Assembly (NCBI GenBank): GCA_900548125.1
Contig: URJN01000002.1
Location: 1 to 22,365, forward strand
Length of the DNA stretch: 22,365 nt
Direction: 5' to 3'
Origin: an uncultured Eubacteriales bacterium
GTDB taxonomy: Bacteria; Bacillota; Clostridia; Christensenellales; Aristaeellaceae
Positions 15,030 through 22,055 of this stretch are shown here, in pieces. The translations under genes and the position numbers were made by a program. The notes under the pieces are model-generated. The model searched no databases, was not told the DNA's origin, and was given only the letters and a program-made list of their open reading frames with translations. Numbering within the stretch: position 1 is the first letter of the stretch; each line of letters begins with the position of its first letter.

Positions 15030-16782
15030 TATTCGCCGCGTCGATGAGCGACGCGCAGGCAAGCGGCTGTTCCCGGGCAAAGGGGGCAGCCGCTTCCCAT
15101 AGGACGCGGGAAGCGTCGAGATAGCCCGCCTGCGGGCGCATGGCGTCGGCAAGGGCGAGCGCATGGAGCAAAAGCGCGGCGGGCGAAGGCAGTTCCCCGT
15201 CATAGAGGGCGGGAATACGCGGGAAGAACGCCGCCGCGTCCTGCGGGGTGTGCATGGGCATGCCGTCGCGGGTCGTAAAGGCATGGAGCGCGGCACCGAG
15301 TGTCCGCAGACCGCAATCGAGGTATTCGCCCATGGCGTCATCCTGTCCGAGCGTCAGCAGAGCCAGAGCCAGCGCACCCGCCGCGCCGCACGTCGCCTGA
15401 GCGGAAAGCGCACTGGTCGGCGAAACGGAGGGCGGAAGCACGGCGGGCATATTGCCCGCGGTCGGAAGCGCGATGAGAAAGGAAACGGCACGCTGAGCCG
15501 CCTGTATATAGCGAACTTCCCCAAGACGGCGACCGCAGAGCGCGAACACAGCCGCGGCAAGTGCGCAATCCTCGCTGAGAACATAGGGCGCGGCTTGCGG
15601 AAGTGCCCGCGCGGCGCGGGCATGCAGGAGTTTCGGCGTCACCCGCCGCAAAAACGCGGCGTCCTCCGGCGTGAGCGATGCGGGGAGCGTCGGCGTCAGC
15701 GGGGGCGTTTCGGGCGGCAGATCCGATACGGGCGAAAAGCGGCTGGGCGTGACATGCGGCAGAGCCGGCGCATGCTGACGGCGCAGATTCAATAGGCGGC
15801 AGGCGCGAAGCCCATCTTCGTTGCCCAGTGCGGCGCAGACCTGTTCCGGCGTAAAGGCACAGCTTTCGCGGTTGACGGAAATCACGGGCGTCAGTGCGCC
15901 GCCGGGCAGGGCGCAGACGCCGAGCATGAAATCCAGCACGCGGACGGCTTCGCTGCGCCTTCCGTTTTCCAGCAGCGTCAGCGCCAGAAGCGCGTTGACG
16001 CCGAGCGGCTTTTCGGGAACGAATACGCGCCAATCCGCCGTCAGCGTCGCACGGAAAAACGAGCCATCCAGCGGGTCGTAGAGGTCGGAGGCGAGCATGG
16101 CGTCCAGCGCATGGTTCAGCGCGGTATGCGCCGAGCGGTTTCCGGCGGCGGCTTCATGCTGCAAAAAGCGCAGTACGCAGGGAAGCGGATGCTTGATTGC
16201 GCCGAAACCGCCGTTGATGGGGTCTTGCACGGCGGTCAGCGCACGGAATAAATCGTGTGCGGCGTCGTGCGGCACATAGGGCTTGCGCAGGGGCGGCACG
16301 CGGAAGGAGCGGATGACCTGCGCCGCCTGTCCGGTCAGCGCAGGCAGGTTTTGAGAAAAGCGCCTGTCCGCCTGAGAGAGCCAGACATACAGCCGCGACG
16401 CGTCGAGAGGGAAGCCCGTCGGCGGAAGCGGCGCGGCGAGAAACGGGCGCGTATCCTCAAGCAGCAGCGCACAGAGGGGAAGCGCTCCTTCGCCCGAAAA
16501 CAGCGCACCTGCCCTTTGGCAGAGCAGCTCGACATCCCTGCGCACGCCGGGATAGAGGTGAACCGGCACGGTGCGCTCGGCAATCTGCATGGAGAGCGAG
16601 GCGTCGGAAAGCTCGGGCGGCTGTTCCGCGATGACCAGAAACACGGGAACGTGCCGCGTGCGGGCTTCATGGAACGCCTGCGCGGAAAAGGGCAGAAAGC
16701 GAACGGGTTCCGGCGGCGGGGCGGGCATGGAAACCGCCTGCGGCGGAACGGGAATAAAGGGCGGCATAGAAGAAACGCGCAT
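15007..16782 (-). CDS. Degenerate DUF255/YyaL-like protein (thioredoxin-like plus helical barrel)
   Basis: A 591-residue protein with the layout of the YyaL/SSP411 family: an N-terminal thioredoxin-like domain and a helical (alpha/alpha) barrel. The thioredoxin half is recognised by GEGALPLCALLLEDTRPF (97-114), matching the family pattern G-GGWPL-VFLTPD--PF; the barrel by DPINGGFGAIKHPLP and ELPSPAALLLHALAL. The CHWCH redox motif of typical members is missing: the equivalent stretch reads AEQPPELSDAS (52-62) with no cysteine. Thiol chemistry is therefore unlikely. The protein is also shorter than usual family members (about 650-700). The start at 16782 has GGAGG ten bases upstream. Its 3' end overlaps the helicase gene, with no terminator between them. 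Confidence 0.75.
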   Translation of the reverse strand: MRVSSMPPFIPVPPQAVSMPAPPPEPVRFLPFSAQAFHEARTRHVPVFLVIAEQPPELSDASLSMQIAERTVPVHLYPGVRRDVELLCQRAGALFSGEGALPLCALLLEDTRPFLAAPLPPTGFPLDASRLYVWLSQADRRFSQNLPALTGQAAQVIRSFRVPPLRKPYVPHDAAHDLFRALTAVQDPINGGFGAIKHPLPCVLRFLQHEAAAGNRSAHTALNHALDAMLASDLYDPLDGSFFRATLTADWRVFVPEKPLGVNALLALTLLENGRRSEAVRVLDFMLGVCALPGGALTPVISVNRESCAFTPEQVCAALGNEDGLRACRLLNLRRQHAPALPHVTPSRFSPVSDLPPETPPLTPTLPASLTPEDAAFLRRVTPKLLHARAARALPQAAPYVLSEDCALAAAVFALCGRRLGEVRYIQAAQRAVSFLIALPTAGNMPAVLPPSVSPTSALSAQATCGAAGALALALLTLGQDDAMGEYLDCGLRTLGAALHAFTTRDGMPMHTPQDAAAFFPRIPALYDGELPSPAALLLHALALADAMRPQAGYLDASRVLWEAAAPFAREQPLACASLIDAANITLSKSP

Positions 16783-16861
16783 GCGGATTCATCCTCCGGT
16801 TTTCGGTGATGATTTCAGCATGCGCGTTTTGATATGGAGTTATACGGCGGGGTTGCGCGAG

Positions 16862-16948
16862 ACTGCCGGCTTGGGAGACTTACATATTCACGCAAGTATT
16901 CCCTGCGATGTTCGTCGCACTGAATCCCGCCAGCGGGTGCGCGGCAGT
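16862..16948. ncRNA. Candidate structured RNA element
   Basis: ACTGCCG (16862-16868) and CGGCAGT (16942-16948) close a domain of 87 bases. Inside are three local hairpins: GGGA-g-ACTT with AAGT-at-TCCC (16873-16903), GCGA with TCGC around TGTTCG (16905-16918), and CCCGC with GCGGG (16926-16937). This multi-branched layout resembles an aptamer or small RNA. On the + strand an intrinsic terminator follows at 17005-17038 with no gene between. On the - strand the element would lie in the leader of the YyaL-like gene. No known RNA class was recognised and no clear promoter was found on either strand. Confidence 0.35.
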
Positions 16949-17004
16949 TTAAATTAACATAAGCAAAATCAAGAAATTCAGCTATTCTTTCATTTGCGGA
17001 AAGG

Positions 17005-17038
17005 GCTATTCTCCCCCTCCGAGGGAGAATAGCTTTTT
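17005..17038 (+). terminator. Orphan + strand intrinsic terminator
   Basis: GCTATTCTCCC (17005-17015) and GGGAGAATAGC (17023-17033) form an 11-bp perfect stem with a 7-base loop, followed by TTTTTGTTT on the + strand. The - strand lacks a T-run after the stem. No + strand gene lies upstream within the intergenic region, so it may end a small RNA or block antisense transcription. Confidence 0.75.
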
Positions 17039-17100
17039 GTTTACAGTCTGATGATGCACGAAGCGCATCGTTCAATTCGGCGTCTTAAAACCGCCGCGAA

Positions 17101-17160
17101 GCGGAGAAAGGGTGCAGGGAACGACGTTCCCTGCTGGGGTATGGGGCAAAGCCCCATCGG
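17101..17160 (-). repeat. Double-hairpin repeat, copy A (3' of rapZ)
   Basis: It contains a 34-base block (17101-17134) identical to 18147-18180 in copy B, with GTGCAGGGAACGACGTTCCC at its core, followed by GGGGTATGGGGCAAAGCCCC. It lies 16 bases after the rapZ stop on the - strand and, read on that strand, has the GGGGC-TTT-GCCCC hairpin first. Confidence 0.9.
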
Positions 17161-17176
17161 TCCCCCTCGCCTTTCG

Positions 17177-18067
17177 TTACTTTTCCCGCCTGAAGGGCCA
17201 GCTCGCTTCTTCCAGCGTGATGTCGCGATGGGATACGCTGACCGGCTGACCCAGTGCACGAAGGTGTGCGCCCAGCGCTTCGCTGATGGCGACAGAGCGG
17301 TGTGCGCCGCCCGTGCAGCCGATGGCAATCATCAGCCGACGCTTGCCTTCGCGCTGATACAGCGGCAGAAGATAATCCACCAGCTCATAGAGATGGCTCA
17401 GAAACTCGCGGGTTTCTTCCCTGCCCAGAACGTAATCCCGAACGGGCGCTTCCAGACCCGTGTATGCGCGAATCTCCTTGATGTAAAACGGATTGGGCAG
17501 GAAACGCACGTCAAAGACCAAATCGCTTTCCCGCGGAATGCCGCGCTTGTAGCCGAAGGACATGATCTCCGTGCGCAGGGTCGCCTGACTTTCGCCGTCG
17601 GCGAGCAGCTCGTCTACGCGTGCGCAAAGCTCCTTGGGACGCAGTCCGCCGGTGGAAAGCACATAGTTGGCGCGTTCGCGCAGGGGCTGAAGCATTTCGC
17701 GCTCTTTGGCAATCGCCCGCTCAAGACTGGTTCCGTTTTTCATCAGCGGATGATCCCGCCGAGTTTCCTTATAGCGGTCGATGAGCGTTTCTGTGTCCGC
17801 CTCCAAAAAGAGGATGGAGATGTCGTGACTGTCGCCGCTCTGGTCGATGGCGTTGATGACGGCTTCCGCGTTGAACAGCGCGCCGCTGCGGGAATCGACG
17901 CCCAGCGCGACGGGGGTATCCACTTCGACTTTTTCGCAGAGCGTAAAGGCGGGCGCGAGCAGCAGCGGCGGAATGTTATCCATGCACTGGTAGCCGTTAT
18001 CCTCCAGATGGCGCAGGATGCTCGTTTTGCCCGCGCCGGAAAGTCCGGTGACAATCAAAAATCTCAT
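17177..18067 (-). CDS. rapZ: RapZ/YvcJ-family RNase adapter, P-loop nucleotide-binding protein
   Basis: A 296-residue protein of normal RapZ/YvcJ length. The N-terminal P-loop is GLSGAGKT (residues 8-15), followed by MDNIPPLLL; the C-terminal domain has the hallmark GCTGGAHRSVAISE (about 248-261). In enterobacteria RapZ guides RNase E to the GlmZ small RNA and so sets GlcN6P synthase levels; in Bacillus, YvcJ binds nucleotides and affects competence. The start has GGAAGGA seven bases upstream. Firmicutes usually have murB-rapZ-yvcK-whiA in a row. Here murB is upstream as expected, but yvcK and whiA do not follow; a repeat, a structured non-coding stretch and the YyaL-like gene do. Direct copies of the double-hairpin repeat flank the gene. 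Presumably co-transcribed with murB. Confidence 0.95.
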   Translation of the reverse strand: MRFLIVTGLSGAGKTSILRHLEDNGYQCMDNIPPLLLAPAFTLCEKVEVDTPVALGVDSRSGALFNAEAVINAIDQSGDSHDISILFLEADTETLIDRYKETRRDHPLMKNGTSLERAIAKEREMLQPLRERANYVLSTGGLRPKELCARVDELLADGESQATLRTEIMSFGYKRGIPRESDLVFDVRFLPNPFYIKEIRAYTGLEAPVRDYVLGREETREFLSHLYELVDYLLPLYQREGKRRLMIAIGCTGGAHRSVAISEALGAHLRALGQPVSVSHRDITLEEASWPFRREK

Positions 18068-18146
18068 TGCTTTATCCTTCCTGTATAAAAGGCTGTGCCG
18101 GGCTGCCGCTCAGATTCGCCTGAGAGACTTTCTTCTTCGCTCCGCA

Positions 18147-18204
18147 GCGGAGAAAGGGTGCAGGGAACGACGTTCCCTGCCGGGGATTGGGGCAAAGCCC
18201 ATCG
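18147..18204 (-). repeat. Double-hairpin repeat, copy B (3' of murB)
   Basis: It shares the identical 34-base block (18147-18180) with copy A, then CGGGGATTGGGGCAAAGCCC with one base deleted in the second hairpin arm. It lies 7 bases after the murB stop on the - strand and between murB and rapZ. Confidence 0.9.
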
Positions 18205-18211
18205 CATGCCC

Positions 18212-19126
18212 TCAGTCCTCTCCCAGAATTCGGACCTCCGGCTCCAAATGAACGCCGAACTGCTCAAAGACGCGCTGTTCTACCTGACGCATCAGCTCCA
18301 GAATATCGCTTGCCGTTGCGCCGCCGATGTTGACGATGAATCCGGCGTGCTTTTCGCTGACCTGTGCGCCGCCGACCGTCAAGCCGCGCAGACCGCAGTC
18401 GTCGATGAGCTTGGCGGCGAAATATCCCTCCGGACGCTTAAAGGTGCTGCCCGCGCTCGGATAATTCAGCGGCTGCTTTTCCCGACGCATGGCGGCACAT
18501 TCCTCCATCCGCGCACGAATCGCCTGCGGGTCGCCCGCCTTCAGGGACAGCGTGACCTGCGCGGCGACGACATTAGCGTCCATCAGCGCGCTGTGGCGAT
18601 AGGAGAAATCCAGCTTGTCAGCGGAATAATGAATCGGCTTTCCGTTGTGCAGCGAAACGCAGTCCACAGAGGAAACGACCTGCGCCAGCTCTGTGCCGTA
18701 TGCGCCCGCGTTCATCACCACGCCGCCGCCAATCGTGCCGGGAATCCCTGCCAGCTCTGCCATACCGCAAAGCCCCTCATCCCGCGCGAACGCGGCGATT
18801 GCGCCCAGCGGTGCGCCCGCCTCGGCAATCAGGTCGTCCCCGACGCGGCGGATGGCGGACATGGCAGAGGAAATGCGCAGAACCAGCCCGCGGATGCCGC
18901 CGTCGCGAACGAGCAGATTGGAGCCGCAGCCGATGATGGTCACGGGCACGTCCGCTTTTTTCGCGGCGCTCAGCGCAACGGGAATCTCGTCCGCCGACGC
19001 GATATTGACCAGCACATCGGCAACGCCGCCGACGCGGAATGTGGTATATTGCGCCATCAAAGCGCGGGGAATGATGCGCTCCGGCGCAAAATTAGCTTGA
19101 ACGAGCGACTGAATCAGGGCGTCCAT
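18212..19126 (-). CDS. murB: UDP-N-acetylmuramate dehydrogenase MurB
   Basis: A 304-residue FAD enzyme that reduces UDP-GlcNAc-enolpyruvate to UDP-MurNAc with NADPH, the second committed step of peptidoglycan precursor synthesis in the cytoplasm. Visible motifs are YTTFRVGG (27-34), the FAD-binding GCGSNLLVRDGG (66-77), GIPGTIGGGVVMNAGAYG (127-144), SYRHS (175-179), the catalytic Ser in PSAGSTFKRP (Ser227), and the C-terminal acidic residue in LEPEVRILG (Glu295 or Glu297). The length and the SYRHS form fit the type II enzymes of Gram-positives. The start has GGAGGG six bases upstream, with a good promoter at 19163-19191. rapZ follows on the same strand after repeat copy B. Confidence 0.97.
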   Translation of the reverse strand: MDALIQSLVQANFAPERIIPRALMAQYTTFRVGGVADVLVNIASADEIPVALSAAKKADVPVTIIGCGSNLLVRDGGIRGLVLRISSAMSAIRRVGDDLIAEAGAPLGAIAAFARDEGLCGMAELAGIPGTIGGGVVMNAGAYGTELAQVVSSVDCVSLHNGKPIHYSADKLDFSYRHSALMDANVVAAQVTLSLKAGDPQAIRARMEECAAMRREKQPLNYPSAGSTFKRPEGYFAAKLIDDCGLRGLTVGGAQVSEKHAGFIVNIGGATASDILELMRQVEQRVFEQFGVHLEPEVRILGED

Positions 19127-19162
19127 CCATGACCCTCCTGCTGACTAAAAAACTCTGCGCTT

Positions 19163-19191
19163 ATTGTACCCCAATAAACGGCGTTACACAA
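19163..19191 (-). promoter_or_regulatory. Promoter of murB (and probably rapZ)
   Basis: On the - strand: TTGTGT (complement of 19186-19191), a 17-base spacer, then TACAAT (complement of 19163-19168), 37 bases before the murB ATG. It starts just after the probable terminator of the upstream VanW operon. Confidence 0.78.
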
Positions 19192-19210
19192 GAGAAAGCG
19201 CAATTTGACA

Positions 19211-19249
19211 AAAAGAAATCGCCCGTACAGCCTATGCAGCCGGCGGGCG
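19211..19249 (-). terminator. Probable terminator of the VanW-secreted protein operon
   Basis: CGCCCG and CGGGCG arms (19244-19249 and 19220-19225) close a hairpin on the - strand, followed by ATTTCTTTTTG. It lies 16 bases after the stop of the small secreted protein gene. The stem is only 6 bp with an 18-base loop that may pair further. Confidence 0.6.
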
Positions 19250-19264
19250 GGGGTGAAAAAACGT

Positions 19265-19864
19265 TTACTGTGCAATCTGCCTTCTGACGCCGTCCTCGCT
19301 GACGACGGTCAGGGGCGCGTTCTCACCGGTCAGGCAGAGCTGCTCGCCGGAGGAAAGCCCAAGCACCTCGCGCATGGCGGCGAGGTCAGCGACCTGATAG
19401 GTCGCCTGAATGTAAAAATCCATATCTGCCAGAACGATTTCCGTGATGCCGACGCGGCTTAGAACGTCGATGACATGCTGGTCGAGCTGGAGCATCAGCC
19501 CGCCGTCGCGGCTGCCCTGACGGATGCACAGGCGGATATCCTTTTCGCCGCCGGTCTGCGCCGCGCAGAGCTTTTCCTGAAAGGTCACGCCTTCGCCGTC
19601 GGGCGTATACAGGCGCAGGTTCAGCATCAAGCCGCCGATGCGCGCTTGATAGAGCCAGCCGTCGTAAGCGGAAACGCCGAGATAGGCGCGCCGCCGTCCG
19701 AACTCATCGAGCTGACCGGCGTCTTCGCGGCGGGGCGTAAACTGAACGTCCTGCTGGGTGGAAAGGGTAAGCGGCGCGGTTTCTCCCGCCAAAGCGCAGG
19801 CGGGAAGCGCAAGCAGCGCGGCGCAGAGCATGGCAGAGGCGAAACGGTTTTTGCGGCTCTTCAC
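19265..19864 (-). CDS. Small secreted protein of unknown function
   Basis: A 199-residue protein not recognised as any family. It starts with a clear signal peptide (MKSRKNRFASAMLCAALLAL, cleavage near ALAGE). The mature part is mixed alpha/beta with no obvious catalytic motif; it contains two cysteines close together (KLCAAQ, IRLCIRQ) that could pair outside the cell, and a third in QLCLTGE. The start is chosen at GTG 19864, which has AGAAGGGA about nine bases upstream and gives an ideal signal sequence; a TTG at 19894 overlapping the previous stop is less likely. It follows the VanW gene after 26 bases and ends before a terminator, so it is probably co-expressed with it and works at the cell envelope. 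The role is unknown. Confidence 0.78.
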   Translation of the reverse strand: MKSRKNRFASAMLCAALLALPACALAGETAPLTLSTQQDVQFTPRREDAGQLDEFGRRRAYLGVSAYDGWLYQARIGGLMLNLRLYTPDGEGVTFQEKLCAAQTGGEKDIRLCIRQGSRDGGLMLQLDQHVIDVLSRVGITEIVLADMDFYIQATYQVADLAAMREVLGLSSGEQLCLTGENAPLTVVSEDGVRRQIAQ

Positions 19865-19890
19865 GGATATCGTTCCCTTCTTATGTGATG

Positions 19891-21735
19891 TCAATCAATG
19901 GATTCAAACCCTTCGGGGATGGGCGTTTCATGCGGGTTGACGCCGATCCAGTAAACGGGTGCGCTTGCCTTATAGGTATCGGTATACTTCTTTTCGCGGG
20001 AAATTTCAAGTCCCTTGCTGTCCATCGTGACCAGATAGACATCGACGATATAGCCTTCGCGTCCGCTGCTCTTGACGGCGGTTTCGTCGTCGTAGAAGAC
20101 ATGCTCGCCGGTCGTGTCCTTTTCATAGGTCGGCTCGGGCAGGGGGATGGTTTCGACAACCTGAGAGACGAGCTTATAGGTGTAACCGTTCGGGTCGGGG
20201 CGGCCGTAGATGGTGAAGCGGCTGTGGTAATAGCCCTTGACCTTGACAAACTCGGTTTCGATATAGATATCCGAGTTGGTGTTGTTGGAAAATACGAAGT
20301 CGTAACGGTCGTCGGAAACGGTCGCGTCCAGTCCCTTCTCCACGTAGCTGGATGGGATGGCGTGCGGCGTGCGCTTGTTGACGGTCAGACCGGCGTTGAC
20401 CACGGCGTTATACAGCGTCGAGGACACCTGGCAGATGCCGCCGCCCGTACCCAGAACATAGTTGCCGTAGGCGATTTCAAGCGCCTGCTGATAGCCGTTG
20501 GCAACGGTGCGCTTGCCCGCGACCTTATTGAAGGAGACGGACTCGCCCGCCTTGATAACGAGGTGGTTGAACTTCTCCGTGCCAAGGCGGACATTCTCTG
20601 CTCGCGCCTCGGCATATTCGCCGGACTTGCCGACGGTGGTTTCGTAAGAGCTGAGCTTGACAATCTGCGCTTCCAGCTGAGCGCGGGTGATGGTTGCCTG
20701 AACGGGCGTCGGGGAGAGAACGACGACGCCGCTTACCAGCGTATCGACCATGGTGCAGATTCTTTCGTTCAGTCCGGTGATATCCAGCGTCTGCCCCGGA
20801 ATGTCGTCCGTATAGGAGAACGGGGGCCACTTGCTGTCATCCTGAACCCGCGTCGCGCTGACGGCGGGCTGATCGACCTCGGCTTTAATCTGGTTGAGAA
20901 TCTGGTTGACCTGACTGAGGTCATAGGTCAGCGTCGTATAGCGCATGGCAGGTTCCGCTTCAAGGGCTTTGACCTGCTCATAGCGCGTGGAGGATGACCC
21001 CGTATGTCCGATCGCCCAGAGCTGGTCGAGCTGGTCGGCGATGTCATACTTCATGTTCAGGCTGTCGCCGGTGATATCCCAGCTGCGTCCGTCCTCGGTT
21101 CGCAGGGTGATGCGGAACGAGGAGATGAGCGACTGCACCTGCTGGGTGACGACCGCCGCCGCTTCGTCGAGCGTCTTACCCTCAAGCGGAATGTCGTTGA
21201 CGAATATATTCGGATAGAACACGCCGTCGCCGCGGTCGAGCGTCTGCTTGATATTCACGAGCCGGCTTCCGGCTTGTACGCCGACGACCAGCAGCACGAC
21301 GGCGATGACGGCGCAGAGCGAGCCGATGACCGTCCGGCGAATCTTGCGTGCGCGGCGTTCCCGCGCCTTTTTGCTCATCGGGCGTTTTTTCGCGGGCTTT
21401 TTTGCGGGCGTATTTCGGGCAGGGGCTTTTACTTTTTTCGGCTCCTCGTCGGTGCGCCGCTCGGAAGCGGTTCTCTCGGCGGATGAACCGCGCTTCATCA
21501 TCAGGATATCCTGACTTTCCTGCGTTCCGCGGGCGCTTGGGCGGGCTGCTTCGGCGCGGGGAGAAGGCTCCGCTTTCTTTTTTGTTCGACGAGAGGCGGC
21601 GCCGCTGGTATCGGAAACCATCCAATCCGGCGTGTCCTGCTCGTTGCCCACGATGATGCGCAGCGGCTCTTCCTCCAGAATGGGCGCGGCAGAGGGACGG
21701 CGTCTGCGGTGCGGGGTCTGGCGATCATCTGACAT
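19891..21735 (-). CDS. VanW-family membrane-anchored wall protein
   Basis: A 614-residue single-pass membrane protein. The first 130 residues are disordered and rich in Lys/Arg/Pro/Ala, and probably cytoplasmic. One membrane helix follows (about 135-155). Outside are putative peptidoglycan-binding (PG_binding_4-type) regions (about 165-380), a VanW domain (about 383-510) with KAGESVSFNKVAGKRT and GTGGGICQVSSTLYNAV, and a C-terminal G5-like part (about 525-600). VanW proteins occur in vancomycin-resistance clusters and widely in Clostridia, with no settled activity; no resistance genes are nearby, so it should not be read as resistance. The ATG at 21735 lies 8 bases after an AGGAGG; the GTG at 21744 and ATG at 21741 overlap that site. 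A terminator-like hairpin lies in its leader. Confidence 0.9.
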   Translation of the reverse strand: MSDDRQTPHRRRRPSAAPILEEEPLRIIVGNEQDTPDWMVSDTSGAASRRTKKKAEPSPRAEAARPSARGTQESQDILMMKRGSSAERTASERRTDEEPKKVKAPARNTPAKKPAKKRPMSKKARERRARKIRRTVIGSLCAVIAVVLLVVGVQAGSRLVNIKQTLDRGDGVFYPNIFVNDIPLEGKTLDEAAAVVTQQVQSLISSFRITLRTEDGRSWDITGDSLNMKYDIADQLDQLWAIGHTGSSSTRYEQVKALEAEPAMRYTTLTYDLSQVNQILNQIKAEVDQPAVSATRVQDDSKWPPFSYTDDIPGQTLDITGLNERICTMVDTLVSGVVVLSPTPVQATITRAQLEAQIVKLSSYETTVGKSGEYAEARAENVRLGTEKFNHLVIKAGESVSFNKVAGKRTVANGYQQALEIAYGNYVLGTGGGICQVSSTLYNAVVNAGLTVNKRTPHAIPSSYVEKGLDATVSDDRYDFVFSNNTNSDIYIETEFVKVKGYYHSRFTIYGRPDPNGYTYKLVSQVVETIPLPEPTYEKDTTGEHVFYDDETAVKSSGREGYIVDVYLVTMDSKGLEISREKKYTDTYKASAPVYWIGVNPHETPIPEGFESID

Positions 21736-21763
21736 GGGCATCACCTCCTTGATTAAGTGAAAA

Positions 21764-21782
21764 GCGGGGAAATGCTCCCCGC
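21764..21782 (-). terminator. Terminator-like hairpin in the VanW gene leader
   Basis: GCGGGGA (21764-21770) and TCCCCGC (21776-21782) form a perfect 7-bp stem with a 5-base loop; on the - strand it is followed by TTTTC. It lies 28 bases upstream of the VanW ATG, just before the ribosome site. No - strand gene lies upstream in the window, so it may be a leader attenuator. Confidence 0.6.
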
Positions 21783-22055
21783 CGGTGCATCATAATATGC
21801 CATACTCTATCATACTTCATTTTTGTGCTGTACGCACGTTTTTTTTGACTTCCGAAGAATTGCGCAAAAAAACGACCGCGGGCGCAAAACGCCGGAGCTT
21901 GGCGGACTTTGACGGGCTGCAAGTGTATTCCGGCGGAACAAAGCGGTCAGGGTGCGCATAAGCTGATTCGGAGAGGAAAACCCCTCCCTCTCATATAGAC
22001 GTAAGGAGGCTCTGTTTTCTTGCGCGACCGGGAAATTCTTCAGCGAGGAGGGTTT
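21783..22055. other. Divergent intergenic region between the VanW and holin genes
   Basis: No coding sequence is credible here. It must hold the start sites of both divergent genes, but no -35/-10 pair with good spacing was found on either strand; TATGAT and TATTAT (- strand, 21792-21814) and TATAGA (+ strand, 21994-21999) are -10-like only. A run of eight T residues (21839-21846) follows a weak GTGC/GCAC hairpin. Nearer the holin start, CCTCTC/GAGAGG and CCTCC/GGAGG arms (21971-22009) could form alternative helices. Confidence 0.4.

Noticed and set aside
16862..16948. A tRNA, because of the 7-bp closing stem and 87-base length
   Set aside because: The D-arm, anticodon loop and TTCRA T-loop are not in place, and no CCA or tRNA-like variable arm is seen.
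19891..21735. A vancomycin-resistance locus
   Set aside because: Only a VanW-domain protein is present; no vanH/A/X ligase, dehydrogenase or dipeptidase and no two-component system are nearby.
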